64,000 nucleotides of DNA from Mucidula mucida (GCA_015501055.1 JADNYV010000002.1:1116001-1180000); one strand, 5' to 3'. Positions 46,689-60,353 are shown, counted from the first letter of the stretch. Made by a program: numbers and translations. Notes: generated from the sequence alone by a model not told the origin.

Positions 46689-48679
46689 ATGGCGTCCAGC
46701 AGCAACTCCTATGTCTGTGATACACTGCCGGCGCCGCGACTGGCGACTGGCGACAGCCCAATGCTCAACCAGGAGGAAGATTCGGACTCGGAGGTTAATG
46801 TGGAAGATCATGACCATGGCGCTCAAGAGACGGAATCCGGGTCACCGCCGCCATCGCAGCAACCTCCAGCGCGAAAGTTATGTGTTCGACATCAGAGGAT
46901 GGCGGACGAAGGGACGAATCTCAAGTTACAGCATGTGCGTTTAGCTACGTCGGGATATATGTGTATATGCTAATGATCAACCTAGTCACTCGATGCTCTG
47001 CCATGGAAGAGCGAGAAGCAGTCAACGCCATTTGGAGCAACTTTTCGAGCAGTTCACATCCACGGCGAGCGTTGATACTACAAGGACTCCTCACGATGTG
47101 CTGCTTTAGCCAACTTTCCCTTCTCACTGAACAGCTTGCCCACCTTATCCGCATCGACCCCTTCTCTGTCCTTCCTAGAGAAGTATCTCTCAAGGTGCTT
47201 GGATATCTAGACGCCACATCTCTCTGTCGCGCAGCCCAGGTCTCGCGACGCTGGCGGGCCTTGGCAGACGACGATATATTATGGCGTGGAATCTGCGAAC
47301 AGCACATCGGGCAAAAGTGTCGTAAATGCGGATGGGCTCTCCCTGTCCTCGAGAAAAAGCGGACGTTTGTCAAAGCCGTCTCGCCTTCTCCATTACCTTC
47401 CAACGGGAAACGGAAGCGGGCGGACGATAGCAGTCCGGAGCGGGATTCAAACAAGCGAAATCGAACAAGCGACGACGGGAACACCTCGGATTCGAGTGAC
47501 TGCAGCCCGCAAGCCCAGTCTGCATGTTCCATTCTCGTCGATCCAGGCGCGACGACCCAGGTGACGCGTCCCTGGAAGGACGTTTACAGTGAGCGCATGA
47601 CCATTGAGCAGAATTGGCGGCGGGGGCGATGCCTGGTGCGAACACTCAAAGGCCATACCGACGGCGTCATGTGTCTTCAGTTTACAGAGACTCTCACCCA
47701 TCCCACTTTCCCTGTTCTTATCACCGGTTCCTACGACCGCACTGCGCGAGTGTGGAATCTAGAAACTGGAGCCGAACTGCATTGCTTGAAGGGTCACACG
47801 AGGGGAGTTAGGGCGCTGCAGTTCGATAATGTGAAGCTCATCACGGGGAGCATGGACAGTACCTTGAAGGTGTGGGATTGGCGGCGAGGAAAACTCATTC
47901 GAACGCTTACGGGACATACGGCTGGAGTCGTGTGTCTCAATTTCGACGCCAACGTCTTGGCAAGCGGAAGCGTTGACTCTACCATCAAGGTCTGGAACCT
48001 GCGCACAGGAGGCGCGTTCACGTTGCGGGGGCACTCTGACTGGGTGAACACAGTTCAGCTTTGGGATGGCCAGAATGCCACCACATTGGCGACGTCATCC
48101 GCACCGCGCGCGCAGGAGATGTTCGATGCTCCTGGAAGCGAGGCACCTCAGATTGATGTTGGGAAAATGCTCTTCTCTGGTTCTGACGACGGTTCGATTC
48201 GCCTTTGGGACCTGACATCACGGACATGTGTGCGGATGTTCACAGGTCACGTCGCGCAGGTGCAAAGCTTGAAGCTCCTACTCGAAGACGAGTGCAAGCC
48301 GGACGGAGAGGAGGGCAAGAAGAAGCCCGTGCTAATTCAGGGAGTCTGGATAATACGATCAAGCAATGGGATATTGAGACGGGGAAGACGGTGCGCACAT
48401 ATTTCGGTCACATAGAAGGCGTATGGGGCGTGGCGAGCGATAAGATGAGGCTTGTTAGCGGCAGTCATGACAGGACAATCAAGGTCGGTGGACACGTTCT
48501 TCTAAACACAAATCATCCATCTTATGATTCCTACTCAGGTTTGGTCTCGGGAGGATGGTAGCTGTACTGCGACCTTGATAGGGCATACGGCTGCTGTGAG
48601 CTGTCTTGCCCTTGGTGAAGATAAGATAGTGTCTGGAGGAGACGACAATGAAATCAAGGTCTGGAGCTTCAGTGGATAG
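46689..48679 (+). CDS. MET30: F-box/WD40 protein, Met30/Pof1-like SCF subunit (two apparent frame breaks)
   Basis: The start gives MASSSNSYVCDTLPAPR, with RHQRMADEGTNLKLQ before the first intron. Then come SNFSSSSHPRRALILQG, an F-box (DPFSVLPREVSLKVLGYLD ... SRRWRALADDDILWR) that would bind Skp1, a Lys/Ser-rich linker, and at least seven WD40 repeats (TLKGHTDGVM, CLKGHTRGVR, TLTGHTAGVV, TLRGHSDWVN, MFTGHVAQVQ, YFGHIEGVWG, TLIGHTAAVS). In yeast Met30 represses sulfur metabolism genes and acts in the cell cycle. Two breaks are seen: after SLDALP at about 47002 the frame resumes as MEEREAVNAIW, and after PVLI at about 48337 it resumes as SGSLDNTIKQWD. Each needs one added base. The rest is conserved, so assembly error is likely. 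Confidence 0.85.
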
Positions 48680-48913
48680 TGGGGATATGAGGAGCTATAT
48701 GTATGGTATTATTATTATTTGGATCGTGCTATCGTTGCCTTGCATATCATTACTCTACATAATACACAGTGTATTACATTCTACTGTACCTATTTTGTCA
48801 CTTGGGTAGCATCAATGTTTAATTGATCGTCGAAGTATCTTGACAGAGCACCATCACGTTCCTTCTCCCACGAAAGCGACACGTAGATTTGACCTGCGCA
48901 GTTGCAGGCCAAC

Positions 48914-51516
48914 ATGATACGGGTTCGTCTGGCAATCTTTAATTAACAGCTTGCAATAACATTGGTATAGTTAGCTCTACTGCTAACATGCGTTTCGCTG
49001 GCGCTCGCCACAACGTCGACATGGGGCCCTTACCGACCAAACCTCTATTTTGGCCTGCGCCCACAAATTCCTCAATCGTTGATGACGGGTCTTATATGGT
49101 ACGGGGCGCATGACTTCCAGAGTGTTTCGCGGGCGCGGCACGCATGCTCTCAGGACGACGGGCTTGCGACGTATACTTGGACATACTACGATCCTTCGTC
49201 TGGCGGCTCTCAGGTCCTTACTGACCCATACAACAATGTGCGCCTGACCACTTCGTTCCTATTGACGCCCACCGGCTGGGCAGCGCGCGTTCAAGGAGAG
49301 CCGATCGACGAAACGCGCCCGTCGCGCCCAGCGTTGATATGGTATATGGGTCTGGAGGGACTTGGAGCTATTGACATGGATTCAGACGAAGAGACCGAGT
49401 ATGGCTGGGACGGAGATGAGGAAGTCAAGTTCAGTGGGGAAAGTGCTGGCTTAGGAGCGTTCACGGTGAGAATTGTGGAGGATCCCTACAGCACGCGCCT
49501 TACCCCAGGACCACGAGCGGGCGACCTCAAACATCGAATTGGCAAGACAACTTTCCTCGGTTCGCCCGTGCCCCCGGGAAACATATGGCAGGCAAAAGAT
49601 ATCATCGTCCAGCGCTTGCTCAAGAACGCACAAGAACTTTTGGCTCCGTTCGGAAAAGAGGGCCCGTTCCCCGACCCAGCAGCCATCTTAGGTCTCCCAA
49701 ATGACGTTTATACTGGAAGCAATCTCTATGCCGTGCATAAAATTTTCGATGGTCCATTTTCTTTTGATATCTTCTACGAGGACGGCAACGACAAGAAGAT
49801 GACTTGTAAGACCAATTCAGTTAGTGTCCGTTCTCGCGATTGAACATCTTGTAGCAAGCGAACTCGATGCTGGCCTTGCACGCGTCAAAGAGGCGTATGA
49901 TGCGCGTTTCGCCGACGTATTCCCAGTGCCCGCAGATTATGCCGGCAATCCCGACCTTCTAGCCTTCTCCGAAGCCATCACCGCCAATCTCATGGGGGGT
50001 GTCGGTTATTTTCACGGCCAGTCTATCATTGACCGTTCCTTCTCCTTCGAATGGGACGAAGACGAAGACGACACCTCTTCAGAGTCTGGTCCTGAGCTCA
50101 CAGATCCGATGACTCTTCTCACCGCCACGCCCTCTCGCTCTTTCTTCCCTCGCGGGTTCTACTGGGACGAAGGCTTCCATCTCCTACATATTGGGCCGTG
50201 GGACGATGATTTTGCCATGAAAATTCTTCAGAGTTGGATTGGACTCATAGACAATGATGGATGGGTCGCGCGCGAGCAGATTTTGGGCGAGGAGGCGAGG
50301 AGTAAAGTGCCACCAGAGTTTCAAGTTCAAGTACCCAAGTATGCAAACCCGCCTACACTCGTCATGGCCATCACTGCCTATATTAAGCGTGTGCGCGCGC
50401 ATGAGAGCTCAGACGAGGTGGACATGGGGGAATTGGGAATGGGGGACAGTCAAGTGCTATTAGGCGGAAAGCAGGAGGTATTGTCCGCACTGCAGCACGA
50501 GAATGCTCTTGCGTCTCTCCGCTCGCTGTATGGCCCGTTGAAGCGGCATTACGATTGGTTCCGTAGGACCCAACGTGGGCTAATTAAGCCTTACGGCCGA
50601 AAGGCTAGGTCGCGCACTGAGGCGTACCGGTGGCGAGGCCGCAACTTGCAGCACGTACTTACGTCGGGCATGGATGACTACCCACGCTCTCCTCCACATG
50701 CTGGCGAGCTCCATCTGGATCTAATCTCCTGGATGGCGTATTTCACCCGTACGATGGGCGAGATTTCAAGCTTCCTCTATCTGACTGATGATGCTGAATC
50801 TTTTGCGACGATTTATGATGCTATCAAGGGGAACATTGACGACCTGCACTGGGACGACGAATCTGGAATGTATTGCGATGCGTCTGTCGACGATGAGGAT
50901 GAGTCGATCCATGTGTGCCACAAAGGCTACTTGTCCCTTTTCCCGTTTCTACTCGAATTGGTGGATGTCGATTCGCCCAAGCTTGGTAAAATTCTAGATC
51001 TAATGAGGGACGAAGAGGAGCTGTGGAGTGATTATGGATTAAGGAGTCTGAGCAAGAGTCATCCGGAGTTTGGGAAGGGCGAGAACTACTGGAAAGGTCC
51101 GGTGTGGGTGCAAATGAACTACTTGGCATTGAAGGCATTGCATAACGTTAGTCGCTCTCCCCAACTAAGTGTCAACTCATATAATACCATCTATACAGAC
51201 ATACGCCGCTACCCCAGGACCGTATCAAGTGCGAGCTAGAGAGATATACGCCGAGCTGAGGAAAAACATTGTGGACAATGTATTCAAGGTTCGTCTGGAT
51301 TGAGCTTTTCTCTGTAGCTCTCGCTCATTCGGTATGAAATCAAGGAGTACCAACGTACTGGCTATGTGTGGGAACAATACGACGCATTAACAGGCGAGGG
51401 GAGAAGAAGTCACCCATTCACAGGATGGACGTCGTTGGTTACCCTTAGTGAGTCATTGACGTCGTCCTTTGAGACTTTTACTAACCATGGGGCTAGTATT
51501 GTCGGAAAAGTACTAA
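48914..51516 (+). CDS. CWH41: ER mannosyl-oligosaccharide glucosidase I (GH63)
   Basis: Predicted 782 residues. Exons: 48914-48922, 48971-49805, 49855-51146, 51199-51288, 51345-51447, 51497-51516, all in frame. The first exon encodes only MIR; spliced to LALLLTCVSLALA it forms a signal peptide, so the start is supported by the protein it creates. The family N-terminus WGPYRPNLYFGLRPQIPQSL follows, and the catalytic (alpha/alpha)6 part contains FFPRGFYWDEGFHLL, ELHLDLISWMAYF and YWKGPVWVQMNYLAL, ending TGWTSLVTLILSEKY. The enzyme removes the outermost glucose from N-glycan precursors in the ER and in yeast is also needed for cell-wall beta-1,6-glucan. Confidence 0.93.
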
Positions 51517-52448
51517 CTCAAGTTAATGTTGTGTACGACGAAATAAAACGGACCATGCTCATCTCGTCGATTGAAGTTCCAAGGTCAAGGTACTATACGT
51601 TAAGGGTCCGATCGTAAGCTTTTACTTGTTCTCTTCGTAACTCTTGAAAGCGTGCTAGCATTCAAAAGTTGATGATTATCGATCATTTCTGCTGTGTTTC
51701 CTTGACACTAATGATTTCTTAAGCACAGGAAGATTGATGCGATGTGCACGTTCAGCAGGAGGAATGTCACTGTAAAGGAACTACAGTATAGGAAATATAT
51801 TCTTGATCTAACATGACTCTCAACTCGACCACGTTCGTAGAGGTATTTTGCCTATTCGCCCCGACTCGGTCCGCCGATTGTACAAACTTAAGTCCAAACT
51901 GTATGGAACTTTTGCCGAATTGATGAACTCCTCAAGCAGCATTGAATGCCAAAATTTCAGCGCCGAGAGAAGGCCGATATCTGATTCCGATTCCGTTCCC
52001 CTTTACATATATTTCACGTCAAAGTGCGATAGAAAGACGGATTCAGGCAGGAGATAAGGTGCTCGGAAGATGGCAGGGGAAATGAAGTATTAGCGGATAT
52101 AAGGAGAGCACGTTTGCGGAAAGAGGAATCAGTTTCCAAGTCGACTGTACGTGCGGCTTTCTGTGCCACGACCATCAAGACGCCCTCCTCGTTTACCCTT
52201 TCGTTGTCTTCCCGCAAAGTTCATCGCACAAGTTGGATTTGTGAACCAATCAGCGAAGCGCCGACTGAGTTGGAGAGCGACCTTGATCAGAAGCGACATC
52301 ATAGACCTCGTGGGCCCTTGAGTAGAACCCACAGTTCTCCTTCTCTCATCTCAACCACCACCACTGCCCCCGTACACATTCATCTGCTAAAGTAAGTCCT
52401 TGCTCATCGTCCGCTACCGCGTGCTCACCATCATCGCCTTTCTCCAGC
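51517..52448. promoter_or_regulatory. UGP1 upstream region with 5' UTR intron
   Basis: This 932-bp interval between two plus-strand genes includes a GTAAGT donor at 52392 and a CTTTCTCCAG acceptor ending at 52447, one base before the UGP1 start codon. This strongly suggests a 56-nt intron in the 5' UTR. A CT-rich tract (about 52318-52370) before it fits a fungal transcription start. Other ORFs show no domain. Confidence 0.55.
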
Positions 52449-54473
<2,025 letters not shown>

Positions 54474-54908
54474 TGAATGAGTGCGTATACTCTTGGACGG
54501 AAGACAGCAAAGATTAATTTTACAATAATGGACTTGTTCGATAGATGGGGAAAGGACTACTATCAGATTTTGCGGTCTCCTGTGTTTACTTTCTGGTATC
54601 CAATGTTGCAATTACACACGTAGTTGAAGACAGCGGTGGCACCACAGTCAAGCTTTCAAGATTGAAGCTGGTGAGAACTGGGAGTGGGACACGAGGACGA
54701 AGCGGATCAGCCGAGACACCTTCCTGCTCAACAAGAACAAATGTTATCTGGGTCGCGGCATTATGCATTATGACTTCTAGTTGCTTCGTTTGTTACATCA
54801 CTTCAACCGCCTCACTGGGTAACAGGTTACATCCTGCCACGACAAAGTTGAAGTTCTTATGACAAGCAGGCCCATTTTCATAAGTTTTGAGGATCTCCCT
54901 GGCTCAAG
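54474..54908. other. Gene-free stretch between UGP1 and PEX19
   Basis: It should hold the UGP1 3' UTR and the PEX19 promoter. A 105-codon ORF at 54545-54862 has no start context or domain and overlaps others. Confidence 0.45.
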
Positions 54909-55842
54909 ATGTCAAACAAACCCGTGGAGGTAGATAACTTTGATGACTTTGACGGTATGCAATAGAACCGTTGTTGTTCAATGTGAGCTGATCCTTTGTA
55001 GATGTACTGGACGAATTCCATACTAACTCACTGCCGGCCTCCTCCTCTCGCCCTCGAGCCAACACTTGCATCGAACCGCCGCACCCAACTGAGAATGAGG
55101 ACAAGCTAGAGACATCTGCATTCGCACGCGAGTTGGCGCAGGGGATGGAGAACCTAATGAAAGAATTGGGTTCCCAAGCGGGCGTGGACGACGCGGCGAA
55201 AGACGAACCGCTAAAGTCTATGAACGAGCCAACGAAAACTAGTAGCGGGATCGCGACTCCTCGACCCAATGACTTCCAGTCCACCATCAAGGAAACGATG
55301 CGTAAGCTCAAAGAGGGCGGTAACAGTGATACGGTGAGCTTCAGATCGAACAGATCAACGTATCTCCCACTAATCATGATTCGTAGAGTGATCCTGACTT
55401 GCAATCCATTGAAGCCATGCTTAAGGATCTGGGCATGAGTGAGGACGGCGGCGATGAGAACGAGATGGCCAGTGTCCTCGAAACGATGATGAGCCAGCTC
55501 ATGTCCAAAGACATTCTCTACGAGCCACTCAAGGAGTTGCACGACAAGTTTCCTGCGTACCTCGCCGCTCTTCCGGAGAACGAAGACAGGGAGCGGTATG
55601 AGAAGCAGAGCAAATGCGTTGGGGAAGCGCTCAAGGTGTTTGAAGCACCGGGATACAGCGATAGCAACGTGCTCGATGTGAAGAGAGTGACTGATTTGAT
55701 GAGCGAGGTACTTTCTCTCCATGAAGTTTTAGAGTCATGCTGATTATGTTGGAAGATGCAATCGTATGGCTCGCCCCCAGAGGCCATTATGGGTCCCGGA
55801 CTCGACGCTATGCCGCAGCTGAACGACTGCGTTCTTGTGTAA
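54909..55842 (+). CDS. PEX19: Peroxisomal membrane protein receptor/chaperone Pex19
   Basis: Pex19 binds newly made peroxisomal membrane proteins in the cytosol and hands them to Pex3. The acidic N-terminus (MSNKPVEVDNFDDFDDVLDEF) would bind Pex3. Downstream are AFARELAQGMENLMKELGS, DFQSTIKETMRKLKEG, EAMLKDLGMSEDG, the cargo-binding helices LETMMSQLMSKDILYEPLKE and ELHDKFPAYLAAL, and the family ending QSYGSPPEAIMGPGLDAMPQL. The last four residues CVLV form a CaaX box, so C-terminal prenylation is likely, as known for yeast and human Pex19. Four exons with short introns; all in frame. Confidence 0.93.
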
Positions 55843-56388
55843 ATGAAACTATTCAGGCAGAACAACATGTACATTATTCAATCCCATGCTCTTCTTCAGA
55901 TGATCATCTCGAGACGACGGTGCTTGTTCGATTGAAGGCCTATGACTATGAGTTGTGGGATGATGTCCAGAGGACACGTCTCTGAAGCTTCAACTGAGTA
56001 CGGCGAGACAGAGAACACTTACATATTAGAGACCCTGCTATGACTCACCGCACCTCGAGCCATTGTCCCTCTGAATCTCTGATGATGTACATTCAAATGA
56101 ATAAATACCCTTTGAGAGAAGAAGAGGACTTTCTTACATGGGGCTGATTCCTTGAGGATGACCTTCCAGGCGCGGGCAACGTGCGATTCCGACATGGCTA
56201 GATATTACCCAGGACAAATATACACTGTCGCCACGCAGACTTCTTGGTCAGAGTGAAAGTATTTGTTGAGTCAATGTCAAGAAGTCGCAGCCTGATACAG
56301 GGAAAGATCGCCATTATTCTTAACAACTGACAATCACCAGTGCGTGCACATCTCAACAAACATTTTTGTGTTTGACGTGGGATCGACT
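55843..56388. other. Gene-free stretch after PEX19
   Basis: It lies between PEX19 (+) and the Pal1-like fragment (-), so it is mainly 3' UTR sequence. No recognisable ORF, repeat or RNA gene was found. Confidence 0.45.
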
Positions 56389-56658
56389 CTACATATAGGC
56401 AGCCAAATCAGTCAAACGTATCACTGTAGATAGCAGACGGACCTGCTTCTCATTCGCTGTAGTATGAGACCTAACCACCTTCTGAATGGCCTCATAAGGC
56501 CCACCGTTGTGAAATCGCATGCCCAAGGGATTTGTCTCGTCTAATTCATCAATAAGGTCCAGACGTTTCTCTCGCTCAGTCTTCATCCCGTTTGGTTTCG
56601 AGTGATGTGCATCATTTGCTTGTTGAACGTTGAAGGAAGATGAAAGGGGCTGCGACAT
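56389..56658 (-). CDS. Pal1-like fragment (cell-morphology protein family)
   Basis: A minus-strand ORF encodes MSQPLSSSFNVQQANDAHH, then KRLDLIDELDETNPLGMRFHNGGPYEAIQKVV. The pattern LxLIDxLDxTxxxG...FHxxGPYEA is what I associate with Pal1-type proteins, which mark growing cell tips in fission yeast. The upstream frame stays open and Pro/Ser-rich as far as about 56780 (PHRPPVVLAYHPPQPE), so the true start may be in an earlier exon. A GTCCGT donor after NEKQ suggests the 3' end shown may be intron. It is much shorter than full Pal1 proteins, so it may be a relic. Confidence 0.4.
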   Translation of the reverse strand: MSQPLSSSFNVQQANDAHHSKPNGMKTEREKRLDLIDELDETNPLGMRFHNGGPYEAIQKVVRSHTTANEKQVRLLSTVIRLTDLAAYM

Positions 56659-57081
56659 CGGTTGACTTTGTACTGCTTCTGGTTGTGGTGGATGATATGC
56701 AAGTACGACGGGTGGGCGATGAGGCTGCGAGGATGAGGGTATGGAATGGGATGATGCATTCGTTGTGGTATCAATGTTAACTCATTCACCACCTCTGTCA
56801 TTAGGCTGTAGAAACGCGGCTGGCCTATGACGGATAGACTCTATAGTCCAAGTATTCAAATGGAAATGGAACTCACGGCGGAGATTGCTATGAATTTGAT
56901 TCTACCGCTTCTCGATGGTGAGTGCCACAAGGAAGTACATATCATCGCAAACCAAATAATCAATTCAAGATCACCGCATTATACAGTTACAACAAATAGA
57001 TAGAAACAGACATACAGCTATTTGACCAGAAAGTCCGCTGACCTATAGTGTACGATGAGCAGCATCACGAGATGGAGTCAG
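56659..57081. other. Upstream region of the Pal1-like fragment
   Basis: It is open on the minus strand in a Pro/Ser-rich frame up to about 56780, possibly an additional exon of the Pal1-like gene. The rest, up to the stop of the peroxiredoxin gene, shows nothing recognisable. Confidence 0.35.
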
Positions 57082-57948
57082 TTACGACGCCAACTGCTTG
57101 ATGAATTCGAGCGCCAGCGTGGGACTGTAGGCATGATAGTAGTCAGCAGGCGGGGACAACCAAGACGTCAGAAACACACAAACCTGTCCTTTGGCTTGAC
57201 TGGAGCTTCTTGTCAATCAATTTGCCCCCTTTCTCGAAGATGAAGTGACTGCGAGCGGTTCTTGTCTTCCCAGCTCCCAAAGCCGAGATGAGCTCCCGCT
57301 TCGGATCAGAGAGCAGAGGATAGGGTAGGGATTTCTGATAATGCGGATTAGCACAGAACCCAGATCGATTCGTTTATACAACAAACCTGGGTTTGCCATT
57401 TGGTCTGTGCAGTTGGCGAGTCGGCGCTGAGACAGTACACGTCGTACTCGACGGAAGTAAAGTCCGGGTAGGCATCGCGGAATCCGCACGCTTGCGTCGT
57501 GCATCCCGCTATCAGCTGATCATGAGTGGTTGAACATGCCCTTGGATGTTGAACACAAACGTGTATTGGCCTTGGGGACCAAGAAGATAACAACCCCTTT
57601 TCGGCAGCAAGCGTATCAACTTGAACGTCTTCTCCCTTCTCGTTTTGCACAGCTATCGCAGGTAAAACATCGCCAATGTCGAATGTTTTTTCCGGTTCTT
57701 CTTCTGTCTTGGCCTATAATAGATAATTAACGACGAAGATCTGCCGAACAAAGGAGATTAAATACTACCTTTTTCTTGACAGAGGCCTTGTCTTCACTTT
57801 CGGTCTCCTCACCGCCATCGCTGTCCTTGGTTCGCTTTTTGGGAGCAGCCTTGGGCTTGGGATGGGGTACATCTTCAGACGCTGATGACTTGATCCTGGA
57901 TGAGCGACGGGGCGGCTCGTCGCTTTCTTTCTTTGCACGAGGAGGCAT
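57082..57948 (-). CDS. DOT5: Nuclear-type peroxiredoxin (Dot5/BCP family) with two apparent frame breaks
   Basis: The first exon (57948-57769) encodes MPPRAKKESDEPPRRSSRIKSS and a Lys-rich tail, a likely nuclear signal also found in yeast Dot5. The second exon starts at 57713 with the thioredoxin-like domain (FDIGDVLPAIAVQNEKGEDV). The active site, spliced as [23 protein letters not shown], holds the peroxidatic Cys in CTTQAC; then come KSLPYPLLSDPKRELISALGAG and the ending SPTLALEFIKQLAS. The frame is broken twice, each fixable by one base: GGGG at 57594-57597 (between AAEKG and VVIFLV) and CC at about 57202 (between DKKL and PVKPKD). Both are in homopolymers. The enzyme reduces peroxides, probably in the nucleus. 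Confidence 0.85.
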
Positions 57949-58368
57949 AGTTGGAAGCAGAAGGCAAGGAAAAAGGATAAAAGACACGATGAAAATCGCG
58001 CGCCTGTCAACAATGTTGATCAAACTCCGGTCCCACGGCTCCATCACGCGCTCGGTCAGCTGACTAACACGCTCACCTTCTCGAACAAGCCGGCAGAAGA
58101 AATCTGTTCAGCAGCCGAAGTTTTATTGCACGACATTTGGCTGTACTGAGGGTTCAGGACTTGGTGGGACAGTAAGGAACAAGACTTCCCCAACCTTGGA
58201 AACGGAATTTTGGCGACTCAGTTCAAAAACGGTGCACGTGGGCAGCCTTTCACATAGGACCAGGGAAATGTTGGTCGTACAAGATTGCTTGAAGAAACGT
58301 CGATTTGGATTTAACTGTAGTTCGTAGGACACGGCAAGACAACAACTTGATATACAACTCTCAATATT

Positions 58369-59504
58369 TCACGGGTTTCCAGAAAAACTTACATGACGGA
58401 GATACAGATCACCAAAGCTGAGAAGCTGTGTTAGCTGATGAAGCCAGAATCGAATAAATGCACACACATTGTGGAGGTTATCCTGGCCGCCAGGACCTTC
58501 TCGAACCCTGAGAGAGAAAGAGTTAGCTGTATGTATTGTCCAATTGCACATTGACGCACCGTCGCGTAGGTTTGAATTCCTCAGGTGGAGCATCAGTGTC
58601 CCACAAGCTGGCTATAGAGCTTTTCCCTCCTGGTTCGGTCCTTACGCGACTAGACAAGGCTATGAGTGTGCGATGACTAGAATTTGTAGATGCGTACCGG
58701 GATGGCTTCACGTTTGAAGAGAACTGAATTCCTTGCTCTTCTTCTTCTTCTTCTTCCTCAACTTTTGGATCATCGGGAATAGTGGTATCGGCGGCTAGGA
58801 CCTAAGAAGAAGATGGTCAGTGATTGCGAAGGTATGACGGGAGCTGCATACAGCGTGTTTGGGGGGTGCGCGCGAAAGAGCATCCTCTTCACCTTGAAAG
58901 TCTTGTCCAAAGATATCAGTGTGGGGTCCGCCAGGTGCGGTCCGAACGCGACGTGTGGGCTTGAACGCGTCGGAATCATGGTCTAATCATTGTAAAGACA
59001 GGATTGATGACACGGTAAAGAAAGCGCACCAACGACAGGCGATGTGACAGCAGAAGTCGCGGCGTCATCTTCATCGGAGAGTGGCGGGGAAAAGGACCCG
59101 ATTTTGGCATATCCTGGACAAGAGATCAAGTCAAATAACTTGAGGTGGATAAGGATAGTTACGAGGCAGCTTGTGAATGTTGGCAAAGTTTGTGTCAACG
59201 GTTGTGCCGGTGTACCTTGCGGATGCAATCTCAGCAACGGACGCGTTTCGCGAGATGTGGGTAGACTCACTTGAGGAATTCGATGAGGGAGCGCTTTGTG
59301 AAGACAATGTTGACATCGTCCCAGTCAAGCATTCCTGTTGCGAAAAGTATTAACAAGGAGGCCGTTCGAAGGAGCTGTATGAACAGACCAAGGCCAGAGG
59401 CCCATTCCTTTTCTTTTGTCATGTTGAAGACATCAGACGGGGTGAATCTAGTAGCTGTTAGAGGAGTTGTTGACTGAGATGAAAGACGCGTACGTTGTAG
59501 ACAT
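58369..59504 (-). CDS. PGG-motif repeat protein, Jupiter/HN1-like
   Basis: Start: ATG giving MSTT, then FTPSDVFNMTKEKEWASGLG / MLDWDDVNIVFTKRSLIEFLK after removal of a 53-nt intron. Later exons give GYAKIGSFSPPLSDEDD and three copies of a short motif: FKPTRRVRTAPGGPHTDIFG, (V)KPSRRVRTEPGGKSSIASLW and FKPTRRVREGPGGQDNLHN. Between them lies a Glu run coded by a CTT microsatellite. Repeated basic-R-x-x-PGG motifs recall animal Jupiter/HN1 microtubule-associated proteins; that link is by motif only. At least seven exons; the exons between EFLK and GYAKIG are uncertain, as is the last one. Confidence 0.55.
58738..58755. repeat. (CTT)6 microsatellite
   Basis: Six perfect CTT units. On the minus strand they encode part of a Glu run in the PGG-motif protein. 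Confidence 0.85.
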
Positions 59505-59584
59505 GATTGGAGTGGTTGCCAATGAAAGAGGTGGTTGTTGACAAGGCGTCACAACCCTAAAGTGATTGTAACGCTGTAACTCTT

Positions 59585-60352
59585 ATGCTACACTCATTGT
59601 CTGCTCGCTGTCTGCGGCGTCACGGGTTGCGACGGTGGTACAGCGCTCTGCCGTCCAATGCCTACACCAACGGAGATCCATCTAACCCTGCCGTCTCATC
59701 CACTCCGGACGTCCCGAGTGACCAACGGAATGCTTTAGACAGCGCCCTGCGCGTCGACCAAGCTGGAGAAATCGCAGCTACATGGATATACAAAGGGCAG
59801 ATACTCATTTAGGGCGTGACAAAAAGCTGGATCCTATGCTGCAGGTTTGCCCATGTCTACACTGACCTTGTTCGGCGCGTGAACGATTGACTGGTAGGAA
59901 ATGCTTCAACAAGAGGAGAAACATCTAGCGGTTATGAATAAACTGCAACTGCAACACAATGTTCGGCCAACGATATTTGCAGAGGTCGCCAAAGTGGCCG
60001 GCTTTGGGTTGGGCGCCGTCACCGCCCTGATGGGTAAAGAATCTGCGATGGCATGCACCGAAGCGGTGGAGACAGTTATCGGAGAGCATTACGACGAGTG
60101 CGTTGATATGTGTTACATGCTGCTTATCTTACATTCACCTTTAGCCAACTGAAAGAGATGGCTCAACTTGCTCAGGACCACGCAAGTGTGCCGCTGCTGC
60201 AGGATGTCATACGCGAGTTTAGAGACGATGAACTAGAACACCTCGACACTGCAGTCAAAAACTTTGCTCAGCGAGCACCTGCGCATGCCCTGTTGAGCAC
60301 AGTCGTCGGTGCTGGCTGCAAGATAGCGATTGAACTTTGCAAAAGGGTGTAG
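59585..60352 (+). CDS. COQ7: Ubiquinone biosynthesis hydroxylase Coq7 (one apparent frame break)
   Basis: It hydroxylates demethoxy-ubiquinone in the mitochondrial matrix. The N-terminus (MLHSLSARCLRRHGLRRWYS) is Arg-rich without acids, a typical mitochondrial signal. Di-iron ligands are seen in VDQAGEIAATW, QQEEKHLAVM, CTEAVETVIGEHYDD and DDELEHLDTA; the protein ends GAGCKIAIELCKRV. Three exons are joined after MLQ and YD. Near 59808-59810 a TTT run appears one T short: YKGQILI then stops, while the next frame continues GRDKKLDPMLQ, and adding T gives the expected QILILGRD. Its stop codon lies one base from the stop of the gene on the other strand. Confidence 0.9.
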
Positions 60353-60353
60353 A

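Noticed and set aside
46880..48415. 511-codon open frame as the complete Met30-like protein
   Set aside because: Its first ~35 codons run through an intron and its end is out of frame with the last WD repeats, so it is an artefact of two frame slips.
54545..54862. 105-codon plus ORF between UGP1 and PEX19
   Set aside because: It has no domain or splice support and lies where a 3' UTR and promoter are expected. It is probably chance.
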